Origin: an uncultured Clostridia bacterium | Lineage (GTDB): Bacteria; Bacillota; Clostridia; Christensenellales; UBA1242 | Reading direction: 5' to 3' | NCBI GenBank assembly: GCA_944381155.1 | Contig: CALWKA010000011.1 | Location: forward strand, 1-40,452 | Length of the DNA: 40,452 nucleotides | Shown here: in pieces, positions 17,032 through 26,634 of the stretch | How the letters are laid out: every line of letters starts with the position of its first letter | How positions within the stretch are numbered: the first letter of the stretch is position 1 | Notes under the pieces: generated by a model | Seen by the model: only the letters and a program-made list of their open reading frames with translations | What the model was told of the DNA's origin: nothing | Databases searched by the model: none | Position numbers and translations under genes: made by a program

Positions 17032-18975
17032 ATGAATATTGATCAAAAGATATCAAATGAATTGAAGATTTTGGCGCTTGAAGCAATCAACAATGCAGGC
17101 AGTGGACATTCGGGTTCGGTATTGTCTGCGGGGGATATTTTGTATACGCTATACACCAAACACTTGCTCACAGACGAAAAGGGTGAAGCTATTGATCGGG
17201 ACAGATTCGTATTGAGCAATGGACACGCGTGTGCTGGGTTGTATGCGATTTTGGCAGGGTTGAATTATTTTGATATTAAAGAATTGAACAATTTTAGGAA
17301 GTTTGGCGGGCTACTCACAGGGCATCCAGAGATAGAAATACCGGGAGTGGACGCCTCCACCGGACCGCTAGGGCAGGGAGTTGGAAACGCGGTAGGTATG
17401 GCTATAGCGGAAAGCATATTGAATGCTCGATTTTCTTTATCACACTATACATATTGTATGGTGGGTGATGGGTGTTTAGAAGAAGGTGTTGGCTTGGAAG
17501 CACTGTCAATTGCAGGGTTATATAAATTGAACAAGTTTATATTGCTCTACGACAAAAATGATGTCACTCTTGATGGCAAACTAGCAAAATCAAACACGGA
17601 TGATATGGCGATGAAGTTTAGGTCAATGAATTTTAATGTGTGCGAGTGCGACGGGCACAATATTGACGAAATTGATAGCGCAATTGAGCGTGCAAAGCAG
17701 GAAGAAAATCGCCCTAGCGTAATAATATTTCATACAATCATTGGCAAGGACACATCGCTTGCGGGGAGTAATTTAAGTCACGGAAAAGTGTTTGATACGG
17801 ATGAGATAGCGCAATTGAAACAAAAACTTAATGTCACTAGTCCGTTTTTAGATTTGCCAGAAAGCACAAAGCGACGACTAAATAAGATTAAACAGGAAAT
17901 TTCTAAAAAATATCAAAAAAGAGCAAAAAAACACACAGAATTTTTAAAGAAAAACAAAGATTTGTATGAAAAATATCTAAAATTTATAAATAATGATTTT
18001 AGTTTTGCGGAAAAAGAATTTATTGAAAATGCATCCACTAGACAGATGAACAATAAAGTATTGAACGAGATTGCAAAAGAAGTGGAAAACATTCTTGTCC
18101 TATCTGCAGATCTATCAAGCAGTACAAAAGTAAAAATTGAAAAAGATTCAGATTATACCGTGCTAAACCGACTAGGCAAAAATATTGCAATGGGCATAAG
18201 AGAACACGCAATGGGTTCAATCGCTAATGGAATTGCGTTGCATAAAGGGTTCAATGTGATATGTTCGACTTTCTTGACATTTTCAAATTATCTTTTGCCA
18301 GCAATTCGTATGGCATCAATTATGCATTTGCCAGTAATGTTCGCCTTTTCGCACTCGTCAATCTATGACACTCCAGACGGAATCACGCACATACCAGTAG
18401 AGCAACTTGACCAACTTCGCCTGATTCCAGATGTATTGGTGTGTAGGCCATTCAATAGCAGTGAGATTTATCAATCATACAAATGGCAATTTGCAGGTAA
18501 ACAACCTGTATGCCTGATTCTCTCGCGTTCGGATATAGAATATTGCCCATCAAATGAAGATGTGAAAAGGGGCGGATATAAATTGTTTGTGGACAATATG
18601 ACGGATGCATACATTATTTCATCGGGGAGCGAATTGCCACTAGCGATTGAAGTTATGGACAAATTGGAGAATAAATACAATCTTAATGTCGTCAGTATGT
18701 TGAGTATGGAAATTTTTGAATTGCAAAGCAATAAATATAAAGATTCAATTTTATCCAAGCCTGTATTTGTAATAGAGAGTAGCACGGCGGTAAAATATTT
18801 GAAATACACAGACGAAGACAAAATCTTTTCAGTTAAGCAATTTGGATCTAGCGGAGATGAGGCGAATCTAAAGAAAAAATATGGATTCACATCCAATGTT
18901 ATTGCGAAAAAAATTTCAAAGATATTAGATGATATCAAAGAAAAAAATAATAAAAATTCTAAAATTGATGAATAA
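17032..18975 (+). CDS. tkt: Transketolase
   Basis: 647 residues, both halves in one chain. The enzyme moves two-carbon ketol units between sugar phosphates with thiamine diphosphate. Motifs: NAGSGHSGSVLSAGDILY, DRFVLSNGHACAGLYA, STGPLGQGVGNAVGMA, the diphosphate-binding GDGCLEEG (near 145) with the following D-KND, then in the pyrimidine half MGIREHAMGSIANGIAL, CSTFLTFSNY and FAFSHSSIYDTPDGITHIPVEQL. The C-terminal domain follows. It is slightly shorter than the usual 660-670 and has a Lys-rich linker around residues 280-325. AGGGG lies upstream. Last gene of the patatin operon. Confidence 0.95.
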   Translation: MNIDQKISNELKILALEAINNAGSGHSGSVLSAGDILYTLYTKHLLTDEKGEAIDRDRFVLSNGHACAGLYAILAGLNYFDIKELNNFRKFGGLLTGHPEIEIPGVDASTGPLGQGVGNAVGMAIAESILNARFSLSHYTYCMVGDGCLEEGVGLEALSIAGLYKLNKFILLYDKNDVTLDGKLAKSNTDDMAMKFRSMNFNVCECDGHNIDEIDSAIERAKQEENRPSVIIFHTIIGKDTSLAGSNLSHGKVFDTDEIAQLKQKLNVTSPFLDLPESTKRRLNKIKQEISKKYQKRAKKHTEFLKKNKDLYEKYLKFINNDFSFAEKEFIENASTRQMNNKVLNEIAKEVENILVLSADLSSSTKVKIEKDSDYTVLNRLGKNIAMGIREHAMGSIANGIALHKGFNVICSTFLTFSNYLLPAIRMASIMHLPVMFAFSHSSIYDTPDGITHIPVEQLDQLRLIPDVLVCRPFNSSEIYQSYKWQFAGKQPVCLILSRSDIEYCPSNEDVKRGGYKLFVDNMTDAYIISSGSELPLAIEVMDKLENKYNLNVVSMLSMEIFELQSNKYKDSILSKPVFVIESSTAVKYLKYTDEDKIFSVKQFGSSGDEANLKKKYGFTSNVIAKKISKILDDIKEKNNKNSKIDE

Positions 18976-19500
18976 AAATTTTGATTTTTCACAATATAAC
19001 AATGTAAGGTATATCCTTACATTTAGAGAGATAGTTCTATGCTCTAAAAAAATCACAATATTTATAATAATTTTGATTGTCAATATTATTATTTAGATGA
19101 TTTGTGGTTTCGAGTGTAAAAAACATCTCTCTTTTTTTATTTGAAATTAAATAAAAGGGCGTATCAAAAATATCCGTTTTTAAAATTATTAATATAGATA
19201 AAGATAATTTGTTGCTAAATAAAAAGATATAAATATCATACAAATACGGCAATATCTGATCAGGTATTCAATAAACATTTTTAAATTTTAAACTTTTAAA
19301 TATTTATGTGATAGCTATGGAAAATATCAGAATTTGCATTATAAATGTTGATAACAATTTTAAATTTATAATTTTTGATATGATTTTGAAATTTACAATC
19401 TTTTATATAAGTTTAACAATTTTCATTTGGATCAAATTGACAATTTAGTGTTGTCAAATTTTCATATTTTAAAGCAAATCATATCAAACATTGAACGGGC
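18976..19500. other. Spacer between tkt and rpsI, with tandem hairpins
   Basis: Two adjoining inverted repeats lie 25-75 bases after tkt: AATGTAAGG/CCTTACATT (19001-19023, loop TATAT), and TTTAGAG...CTCTAAA with inner ATAG/CTAT (19022-19048). Neither has a T run, so they may protect the mRNA end or stop transcription weakly. The rest is AT-rich without recognised genes. Confidence 0.5.
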
Positions 19501-19508
19501 AAAAATAA

Positions 19509-19537
19509 AAAACAGACTGCAGTTTCCTACAGTCTGA
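19509..19537 (-). terminator. Terminator of the rplM-rpsI operon
   Basis: On the - strand CAGACTG pairs with CAGTCTG across a short loop (TAGGAAACTG region), followed by TTTTTTATTTTT. It lies about 30 bases after the rpsI stop. Confidence 0.9.
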
Positions 19538-19564
19538 AATGACAAATAATTGTCTATTTTTATA

Positions 19565-20107
19565 TTAACGCTTACTGAATTGTGGAGCTTTACGCGCTTT
19601 CTTAAGTCCGTATTTTTTACGCTCTTTCTTTCGTGCATCACGAGTGACTAATCCCGCCTTTTTCAATTCAACACGAAGTTCAGGTCTGAATTCGATTAAT
19701 GCGCGCGTAATACCGTGACGCAACGCACCTGCTTGTCCAGACTTTCCACCACCATAGATATTTGCTGTGATATCAACGCTATTGATAGTATCAGTCAAAA
19801 CTAATGGTTGACGAACGACGGCTTTCAATGTGTCAAGGTCAAAATATTTGTCCAAACTCATACCATTGACAGTGATTTCACCGCTACCAGTGCTAACTCT
19901 AACGCGAGCCACTGAACATTTTCTTCTTCCTGTACCTAAAAATTCTTGAGCTTTAGCCTTGCTAGCTTTTGCTTTTGAAGTATTCTTTGCTTTTACTTCA
20001 CTAGCGGTAGAAGTTTTAGTTTCTTTGGTTTTCTTAACTTCAGTTTTTTCCACTTTATCCACTGTTTTTTTAGCAGTTTTCTTTACTTCTTTGATTTCTT
20101 CGCTCAT
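19565..20107 (-). CDS. rpsI: 30S ribosomal protein S9
   Basis: 180 residues. The core (from about residue 53) is S9: [45 protein letters not shown], and the C-terminal tail ending KAPQFSKR, which reaches toward the P-site tRNA. About 50 residues precede the core, rich in Lys, Ala, Thr, Ser and Glu, which makes the protein longer than the usual 130. The start overlaps the rplM stop (TAATG), with GGAGG inside rplM, so the two are translationally coupled and the extension is genuinely in frame. Confidence 0.96.
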   Translation of the reverse strand: MSEEIKEVKKTAKKTVDKVEKTEVKKTKETKTSTASEVKAKNTSKAKASKAKAQEFLGTGRRKCSVARVRVSTGSGEITVNGMSLDKYFDLDTLKAVVRQPLVLTDTINSVDITANIYGGGKSGQAGALRHGITRALIEFRPELRVELKKAGLVTRDARKKERKKYGLKKARKAPQFSKR

Positions 20108-20544
20108 TAATTGTTACCTCCGTTCCAAACTTCTGGTTTTTGTGCTTGATTTTCGTGCTCTGCACCTTTGTAGATATGAACATGTTTAGCCATTGTTCTA
20201 CCCAACGAATTTTTTGGAAGCATACCTTTGATAGCACGAAGTAGGGCGACATCACTATGTTCTTTCATCATAGTTTTGTATTGAGTCAAGTGCAATCCAG
20301 ATTGATAACCTGAATATCTCTTGAAATATTTTTGTTCTTCTTTTTTGCCTGTCAAAACAAGCTTGTCACTATTTAAAATAATAACATTATCTCCACAGTC
20401 TACATTAGGGGTAAAACTAGGTTTGTGTTTGCCACGGAGCAATTTAGCAGCTTCGCTAGCGACACGACCTAAAGCTTTGCCATCGGCATCAATAATGTAC
20501 CATTTTTTTTCAACTGTGGCAGGTTTTGCCATAATTGTTTTCAT
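20107..20544 (-). CDS. rplM: 50S ribosomal protein L13
   Basis: 145 residues, normal length. Typical L13 segments: [60 protein letters not shown], and [16 protein letters not shown]13 is an early assembly protein of the large subunit. GGAG precedes the ATG. An ATG four codons later ([10 protein letters not shown]) is also possible. First gene of the rplM-rpsI operon, with a structured leader. Confidence 0.97.
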   Translation of the reverse strand: MKTIMAKPATVEKKWYIIDADGKALGRVASEAAKLLRGKHKPSFTPNVDCGDNVIILNSDKLVLTGKKEEQKYFKRYSGYQSGLHLTQYKTMMKEHSDVALLRAIKGMLPKNSLGRTMAKHVHIYKGAEHENQAQKPEVWNGGNN

Positions 20545-20641
20545 AATTCTCTCCTTAATAAATTAGCCTTTATTTCGCGTTCAGGCTATAAATGATTTCA
20601 ATTCTTCCGTGTGGTAAAAGAATCAAATCTTTGAGCAATAC
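20545..20641 (-). promoter_or_regulatory. rplM 5' leader, L13-leader-like RNA
   Basis: Between the predicted transcription start and the ATG, the - strand can form a stem of GATTT-ATTCTT (20629-20618) with AAGAAT-GAAATC (20606-20594), around a loop containing CCACACGG, and a second hairpin AGCCT/AGGCT (20587-20565) just before the ribosome site. This is in the place where the L13 leader of other Firmicutes sits, an autoregulatory site for L13. The identity is from position and memory of the motif, not from a covariance search. Confidence 0.55.
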
Positions 20642-20647
20642 TTGTTT

Positions 20648-20676
20648 AGTATATAAAAAATTTGAATAATTGTCAA
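20648..20676 (-). promoter_or_regulatory. Promoter of rplM-rpsI
   Basis: On the - strand TTGACA (20676-20671), 17 bases, TATACT (20653-20648). Predicted start near 20641. Confidence 0.85.
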
Positions 20677-20873
20677 TAGAATTTATCAAATAAATATTAA
20701 ATAAATATCAAAATAAATTGATATTAGCAAAAATAAAATCGTTTTCGAACTTTATTATATTTAAAAATAGAGAATTTTGTTGGTTTTGCACCGAATATTA
20801 ATTTCAAAAGGTTGATTTTTTATTGCGGAATTGAAAAACGATTGAATTAGGAATTGTTTTTAGATAATGAAAA
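20677..20873. other. AT-rich spacer
   Basis: No gene, and no convincing terminator for the membrane-protein gene that ends at 20874. Confidence 0.4.
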
Positions 20874-21599
20874 TTAAATTAATTTTTCCATTATAATCAA
20901 CGCTTTTTTATCTTTGCTAGATGTGTTTGGATCGATTAGCATTTGTTTGATTTTCAATTTGAATTGCTCTTTTTCTAACAAATCTAAATTTGACAACAAT
21001 CCGTTCACCAATTTTTCAGAACTTGTTTTGAATTTTTCTTTGTCTTTATCAATGTTGTATGTGTCTATTATCGTTTTAAACGAAGATAGTGCCATAGTGA
21101 ATGTTTCATCAAAACTATATACACTTTGCGTTTCAGAATCTTGCAACATTTGTTGATTCAAACGCGCACGCTTTTCCTGATTTCGAATAGAAAGTATAGT
21201 CAATATCACGCCTAGCAAACTGAATGCGATAGACCAGATTGAATTGCTGACAAATATTGATCTTGCATCACTATTATGGGCAATCAAATCGCATATTGAA
21301 CTGAAACCTTGAGAAAAACCGATTCCTAATTCGCTTGATATCATTATTGCTTCCACTATCAGCATAGCAAGTTCGTTTAATAATATAGACCAGAGTGCAA
21401 CCCAAAGATATGCTATCCAATTTAGTTTGTAAAATTTTCTATATGCAAGTAGGGCGAGCACCGCACTGATTGCAGAAATTAGGGTGGAAAATACGCCTAG
21501 TTGATACATTAATCCCCATACTATAGCGCCTAAAATGCAAACGCCCAAACTTAAAAATAGAGCAATAGTAATAGATTGTTTTACTTTTTTCATATACAC
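20874..21599 (-). CDS. Membrane protein with cytoplasmic helical tail
   Basis: 241 residues, family unknown. Four hydrophobic segments (about residues 10-32, 35-50, 57-80 and 115-138) form the membrane part. From about 142 to the end it is charged and helical, with many Lys, Glu, Leu and Asp. There is no signal-peptidase site. AGGAG lies five bases before the ATG. A second ATG two codons later is also possible. Neighbours give no hint of its role. Confidence 0.7.
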   Translation of the reverse strand: MYMKKVKQSITIALFLSLGVCILGAIVWGLMYQLGVFSTLISAISAVLALLAYRKFYKLNWIAYLWVALWSILLNELAMLIVEAIMISSELGIGFSQGFSSICDLIAHNSDARSIFVSNSIWSIAFSLLGVILTILSIRNQEKRARLNQQMLQDSETQSVYSFDETFTMALSSFKTIIDTYNIDKDKEKFKTSSEKLVNGLLSNLDLLEKEQFKLKIKQMLIDPNTSSKDKKALIIMEKLI

Positions 21600-21918
21600 T
21601 CCTAAAAATTAAATCATCTAGAATATAAATTTACAATGCGTCAAAACGAGCGAACCCAAACGCAATAAATGATTATATAACTAATGACAAACAATTAATA
21701 CACAATTGATAAACATAAATGATAAATATAATTAATGTTTTGCTAATGCACGCAATTAATACATACATTTTTAGTACATACAAAATGAATAACTATCATA
21801 AATAATTATAAATAAGAATGATTATTTGTAAATATTCAAAATGTATGATAATTATATTATATAATATGATGTACAAAATCAAAATAAAATCGGCAAAAAC
21901 AACGACTAAAAATTAAAA
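21600..21918. other. AT-rich spacer
   Basis: Rich in AATTAATAC and ATAAATGAT-type words, with weak near-repeats but no clear array. No gene or RNA is recognised. Confidence 0.4.
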
Positions 21919-22155
21919 TTATAATTTGACATATCGAATGACGAAAGGCAAACCGATTGTTGAGTTTTTATCCTCATCATACACTTCCACAAAGTTTTTA
22001 ATCTTTCGCATAATGACTTTGGTATACTCAAACTTGGTGGTGACATCGTTTACGATTTTGTATTTGTCATAGAAATCTTTTAGGGTAAAGATAGTCCCTT
22101 TTGGTAATGATTTGATATCTTTTGCAATTTGATTGCATATAATTTTGTCTACCAT
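21919..22155 (-). CDS. Small protein, DUF1413-like
   Basis: 78 residues. The N-terminal half (IKSLPKGTIFTLKDFYDKYK) resembles DUF1413-type small proteins, in which KxLPKGxxFxxKDL is the core; the second half (KIKNFVEVYDE, then two short strands) is less clear. It may be a small winged or DNA-binding-like fold. It has a consensus promoter and GGAG five bases before the ATG, so it is a real gene. No partner gene is close. Confidence 0.7.
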   Translation of the reverse strand: MVDKIICNQIAKDIKSLPKGTIFTLKDFYDKYKIVNDVTTKFEYTKVIMRKIKNFVEVYDEDKNSTIGLPFVIRYVKL

Positions 22156-22173
22156 AAATTCTCCATTAAATTT

Positions 22174-22202
22174 ATTATAAACACAGGTATGATTTTTGTC
22201 AA
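22174..22202 (-). promoter_or_regulatory. Consensus promoter of the small protein gene
   Basis: On the - strand TTGACA (22202-22197), 17 bases, TATAAT (22179-22174): a full match to the vegetative sigma-factor consensus. Confidence 0.9.
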
Positions 22203-22392
22203 TATGTAAATTGAATAATGGCGAAAATATAGTTCAAAATTAAATATTTTAAGATAAGTTTTGACCATTAGAATTGCAATAAACTAGTAGATTTTTCCAC
22301 CTGCTTAACACTTGTAGCAAAGCAAACTTTGATATGGTAATTGTTATTTATATTTCAAAAAAATGAAATAAATTTTGTTTGAAAGTAAATGA

Positions 22393-23112
22393 TTATGAGT
22401 AATTGACTTGTAATAGATATAGAAATTCGGCGGGTGCGGTATGGGTAGATTTGAAAGTGGAGAAAAGAGATTTCTTTAGTTCTTTTAAATTAATTCGATT
22501 CATACCCACTTGTAGCATCGTGCCCACAATATTTCGCACCATTTTATATAAAAATCCATTTCCGGTGATATAAAAATAAAGGTATAAACCATTTTTTTTC
22601 AATTTTACATTGTATATGGTTCGTTCAGTAGATTCGTTTTGCGCGTTGCTAGCGCGAAAACCTAAAAAGTCGTGCCTGCCACAGAGCAATTTTGCAAATT
22701 TTTTCATTTTCCCAACATCAATATTTGGATCAATTCTTAAAGCATCAGAAAATAGCGGTAAATCAATGTTTGATAGATACATTTTGTATAAATATGTCTT
22801 TTTTTTGGCAGAAAAACGGGCGTGCAAATCAGTTTGTTTAATTGACAAGACTTTTATGCTATTTGGAAGCAATGCGTTTAAAGAATTTTTGATTTTTTCC
22901 ATATCAAAATTGGTATTACAATCAAAATGTACGGGTTGAAAATATGCAGAAACTTTTGCATCCGTTCTACCGCTCGCGGTACATTTTATATTCTCTTTCA
23001 AAAGAAAGGAAAGTTTATCTTCAAGCGATTCTTGAATGCTATTTGCATTTTTTTGGCGTTGCCAACCGCAAAAATCTCTGCCGTCGTATGTTATAATCAT
23101 CAGATATCTCAT
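22393..23112 (-). CDS. truA: tRNA pseudouridine synthase A
   Basis: 239 residues, normal length. TruA converts uridines 38-40 of the anticodon stem to pseudouridine. Motifs: YDGRDFCGWQRQ, IQESLEDKL, the catalytic Asp in SGRTDAKVSAYFQPVHFD (near residue 51), LLPNSIKVLSI, ARFSAKKKTYLYK, HDFLGFRA and GNGFLYKMVRNIVGTML. GRTDAKVSA varies slightly from the usual GRTDAGVHA. No Shine-Dalgarno sequence is seen; TGT-TATAAT ends six bases before the ATG. Confidence 0.95.
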   Translation of the reverse strand: MRYLMIITYDGRDFCGWQRQKNANSIQESLEDKLSFLLKENIKCTASGRTDAKVSAYFQPVHFDCNTNFDMEKIKNSLNALLPNSIKVLSIKQTDLHARFSAKKKTYLYKMYLSNIDLPLFSDALRIDPNIDVGKMKKFAKLLCGRHDFLGFRASNAQNESTERTIYNVKLKKNGLYLYFYITGNGFLYKMVRNIVGTMLQVGMNRINLKELKKSLFSTFKSTHTAPAEFLYLLQVNYS

Positions 23113-23118
23113 ATATTT

Positions 23119-23127
23119 ATTATAACA
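23119..23127 (-). promoter_or_regulatory. Extended -10 promoter of truA, predicted leaderless
   Basis: On the - strand TGT precedes TATAAT (23124-23119), followed by six bases and the ATG at 23112. The -35 region is weak. Confidence 0.7.
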
Positions 23128-23150
23128 TATTTGAAAATTTACGCAAACAT

Positions 23151-23179
23151 TTGCAAAATCAAAAAAGTTGTTTTATACT
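23151..23179 (+). promoter_or_regulatory. Promoter of nifJ
   Basis: TTGCAA (23151-23156), 17 bases, TATACT (23174-23179). AAGGGGAAG follows before the ATG. Confidence 0.7.
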
Positions 23180-23196
23180 AAACAAAAGGGGAAGAT

Positions 23197-26100
23197 ATGA
23201 AGAAATTAACAGTAGACGGAAATTTTGCTGCATCAAACATAGCATATATGTTCAACGATGTGGCTTGTATATATCCAATTACGCCTAGCAGTCCTATGGC
23301 AGAAAATTGCGATCAGTTTGCCTTCGAAAACAAGCAAAACATTTTTGGAAACAAATTGTATATCACTCAAATGCAGAGCGAAGCAGGGGTGGCGGGCGCA
23401 GTGCACGGAAGTTTGATGGCGGGTGCAAAGACGACCACATTCACATCAAGTCAGGGCTTGATGCTTATGCTACCCAATATGTACAAAATTGCAGGAGAAG
23501 GCTTGCCCACTGTGTTTTATGTGGCGGCTAGGACGGTGGCTACTCAAGCGTTAAGTATTTTTTGCGATTATAGCGATATATATGCTTGTTTAAAGACGGG
23601 ATTCAATATTATAAATTGCTCGACAGTGCAAGAAGTGAACGATATTGCAATAGCCACAGAGCTTGCTAGTATGAAATCTAGCACGCCATTCATTTGTTTT
23701 TTCGACGGATTCAGGACTAGTCACGAATTGAATACAATATATTTATCCGAACTAGAAGATGTGAAAAAAGTGGTAGATTATAATGATATTGCCGAATTTA
23801 AAAAGCGTGCAATGAACAATTTTGAACCATTTTCAGCGGGCACGAATCAAAACCCTGATGTGTATATGCAAAGCAGAGTGCGTGCGATTGAAAGGTACAA
23901 AGATGTGGTGGATATAGTTAAATCATCCCTTAAAAAGCAGAGCGAAATTACGAATCGAATCTATGATACGGTAGAATATTATGGCGATGCGAATGCGCGC
24001 GATGTGGTGGTGGCGATTGGTACGGCAGCAGATGTGCTGACATTGGCGAAGAAACAATATAAGGGAAAGGTGGGAATAATGAAAGTCCGCCTATTGAAAC
24101 CATTTGATGAAAAGACATTTATAGAGAAGTTGCCAAAACAGGTGCGAAATATAACCATATTAGAGCGAAATTTGGATGTAAACGGCGTGGATACATTGAC
24201 GAGTTTTGTGCTATCCGCTTTGCAAAAAAATAAAATCAAAGCGAACACTTATACAGGATCGTATGGCTTGGGAGGAAAGGAGTTTACTCCGGATATGGCG
24301 ATGAGCGTATTCGACAATATGCTGAATAGGAAAAAAGAGTTTTTCACTCTGGGAGTGTATGACAATGTCACACAAACGAATCTAGAAGTAAAAGAGCGAT
24401 TTGTGGACAATATTTCAGATTTTAGTATGCGCGTGTACGGGCTAGGCAGTGATGGTAGCGTAAGTTCAGTCAAAAACATAATCAAAATTTTAGGCGAAGA
24501 GACCACCAGTTATATGCAAGGGTATTTTGACTATGATTCAAAGAAATCGGGCAGTCTGACTGTATCGCATTTGAGAAGTTCATTTTTGCCTATTGTGGCG
24601 CCATTCAATCCGAAGAAAGTAGATTTTGTGATGAACAACAATGTAGGATATATTGAAAAGTATGACTTGACCGATTGCTTAAAAGATAATGGAACAATGT
24701 TAATTAATTCAAACTATTCATTTGAACTGCTTAACAAAAAGATGCCGAACAAAATGAAAACAGATTTGATTCAAAAGCACATTAAGTTATATTCAATAGA
24801 CGCCAATGAAATTGCGCGTGCAAACGGATTGGGCGGAAAAATTAATACGATTATGCAGACGGCGATGTTCTATATTTCAAAGATTTTGCCAGAAAATGTG
24901 GCAATGGAAAACATTAAATCGTCAATCATCAAAACCTATTCAAAGAAAGGGGATAAGATTGTGAAAGCAAATTTATCCGCCATTGAAAATATACTCGAAA
25001 AAATAGAGAAGATAGATTGCACGCGCTTCACATTAAACGATGCGTTAGTATGCAAAGTTCAGCAATCAGAATATTATGAAGATGTAATCGTGCCTAGTAG
25101 CAATCAGGAAGGGGATGAAATTCCTGTCAGCAAATTCGGTGAAGACGGCAGGATGCCTACCGACACTGCGAAGTTTGAAAAACGCGCACTAGCCACCGAG
25201 ATGCCAAATTGGATCAGTGAAAAATGTATTCAATGCGGTAGATGTACGCTGATGTGCCCGCACGCAGCCATTCGCCCGGTAATCTTTGATTCAAAACATA
25301 AAGTGCCAAAGACATTTACGAGCAGAAAAGCGTTTATTTGCGACGGAAATTATCGTATGCAAGTGAACACATTAGATTGCACGGGTTGCGGAGTGTGCAG
25401 TGAAGTTTGCCCGGTAAAAGCGCTGATTATGACCGAGAGTGAAAAGATACGAGATAAAGAGATTGCAAATGAAGAGTTTATGCTCACACTGCCTACTATC
25501 ACGCCATTTACTCCGAACACAGTGAAGGGAGTGCAGTTCAAACGCCCATATTTTGAATTTAGCGGAGCGTGTGCAGGTTGCGGAGAGACGCCGTATATCA
25601 AACTTGCCACACAACTTTTTGGAGATAGGATGCTGATTGCAAATGCAACAGGATGTTCAAGCATATATGGGGGCACCTTCCCAACCTGTCCGTATAGCAA
25701 AGACAAGGACGGATTTGGACCAACTTGGGCGAACTCACTATTTGAAGACAACGCTGAATTTGGTTATGGTATTGCAGTGGCAAAAAAGAACGAGCGAAAA
25801 AATTTCATAGCACATTTAAAGACGAAAAAATTTAGCAAAAAGCTAGAAGATATGTTGGCACCTTTCATCAAAAATACTGAAAATCACGAATATAACAAAC
25901 AATTGATTCTTGATTTGAAGAAGTACAAAAAGGGGCATATTCTGCGCGGAGATGATAGTTATATTTATGACAATTTATCATTGATCACCAGCCCTAGCAT
26001 TTGGATAATTGGTGGGGATGGTTGGGCGTACGACATTGGATTTGGCGGGTTAGATCATGTGGTGGCTAGCGGTGAGAATGTAAATATTTTGGTGTTGGAC

Positions 26101-26634
26101 ACTGAAGTGTATTCAAACACGGGCGGACAGACCAGCAAATCAACTCCTAGGGGTGCGAGTGCGAAGTTCAATATGATGGGCAAATCTACAAAGAAAAAAG
26201 ATTTGGCAAGCATATTGATGACATACAAAGATGTGTATGTTGCCACAGTGGCAATGGGCGCAAATCCTGATCAGTGCGTGAGTGCATTCGTCGAAGCGGA
26301 GAAGTATGACGGACCGAGTGTGATCATAGCATACGCGCCTTGTATAAATCACGGCTATGATATGCGTTATAGCGAAAATCATTCATTCAATTCGGTAAAG
26401 AGTGGATACAATACATTATTTAGATACAATCCAAACAATGATGAACCGACGCATATAGATAGTTTTGATCCTACAATGAATTATCGTGATTATGTTGAGA
26501 CGGAAAACAGATTTTCAATCCTAGAAAAAGTGAACAAAGCGAACAAAAATAAATTGTTGAAACAAAGCGAACAAGATGCAATCAATAGGAGAAAATCTTA
26601 TAAAAATCAAGAAAAATTTGACAATAAAAAATAA
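23197..26634 (+). CDS. nifJ: Pyruvate:ferredoxin oxidoreductase, single chain
   Basis: 1145 residues with all domains fused. The enzyme converts pyruvate and CoA to acetyl-CoA and CO2, giving electrons to ferredoxin, and is oxygen-sensitive. In order: the pyruvate-binding domain (CIYPITPSSPMAENCDQF, TFTSSQGLMLMLPNMYKIAG), the middle domains (GVMKVRLLKPF-like segment near 295), two 4Fe-4S sites (CIQCGRCTLMCP near 678 and CTGCGVCSEVCP near 728), and the thiamine-diphosphate domain with CAGCGETPY, NATGCSSIYGG, GGDGWAYDIGFGG (near 940) and NTGGQTSKSTPRGA. The cluster cysteines and diphosphate motif are intact. Slightly shorter than the usual 1170-1180. Single-gene unit. Confidence 0.97.
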   Translation: MKKLTVDGNFAASNIAYMFNDVACIYPITPSSPMAENCDQFAFENKQNIFGNKLYITQMQSEAGVAGAVHGSLMAGAKTTTFTSSQGLMLMLPNMYKIAGEGLPTVFYVAARTVATQALSIFCDYSDIYACLKTGFNIINCSTVQEVNDIAIATELASMKSSTPFICFFDGFRTSHELNTIYLSELEDVKKVVDYNDIAEFKKRAMNNFEPFSAGTNQNPDVYMQSRVRAIERYKDVVDIVKSSLKKQSEITNRIYDTVEYYGDANARDVVVAIGTAADVLTLAKKQYKGKVGIMKVRLLKPFDEKTFIEKLPKQVRNITILERNLDVNGVDTLTSFVLSALQKNKIKANTYTGSYGLGGKEFTPDMAMSVFDNMLNRKKEFFTLGVYDNVTQTNLEVKERFVDNISDFSMRVYGLGSDGSVSSVKNIIKILGEETTSYMQGYFDYDSKKSGSLTVSHLRSSFLPIVAPFNPKKVDFVMNNNVGYIEKYDLTDCLKDNGTMLINSNYSFELLNKKMPNKMKTDLIQKHIKLYSIDANEIARANGLGGKINTIMQTAMFYISKILPENVAMENIKSSIIKTYSKKGDKIVKANLSAIENILEKIEKIDCTRFTLNDALVCKVQQSEYYEDVIVPSSNQEGDEIPVSKFGEDGRMPTDTAKFEKRALATEMPNWISEKCIQCGRCTLMCPHAAIRPVIFDSKHKVPKTFTSRKAFICDGNYRMQVNTLDCTGCGVCSEVCPVKALIMTESEKIRDKEIANEEFMLTLPTITPFTPNTVKGVQFKRPYFEFSGACAGCGETPYIKLATQLFGDRMLIANATGCSSIYGGTFPTCPYSKDKDGFGPTWANSLFEDNAEFGYGIAVAKKNERKNFIAHLKTKKFSKKLEDMLAPFIKNTENHEYNKQLILDLKKYKKGHILRGDDSYIYDNLSLITSPSIWIIGGDGWAYDIGFGGLDHVVASGENVNILVLDTEVYSNTGGQTSKSTPRGASAKFNMMGKSTKKKDLASILMTYKDVYVATVAMGANPDQCVSAFVEAEKYDGPSVIIAYAPCINHGYDMRYSENHSFNSVKSGYNTLFRYNPNNDEPTHIDSFDPTMNYRDYVETENRFSILEKVNKANKNKLLKQSEQDAINRRKSYKNQEKFDNKK

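Noticed and set aside
21840..21918. TATAAT followed by ATGATG near 21853
   Set aside because: The spacing is wrong (0 or 3 bases, not 6) and the frame is only 16 codons.
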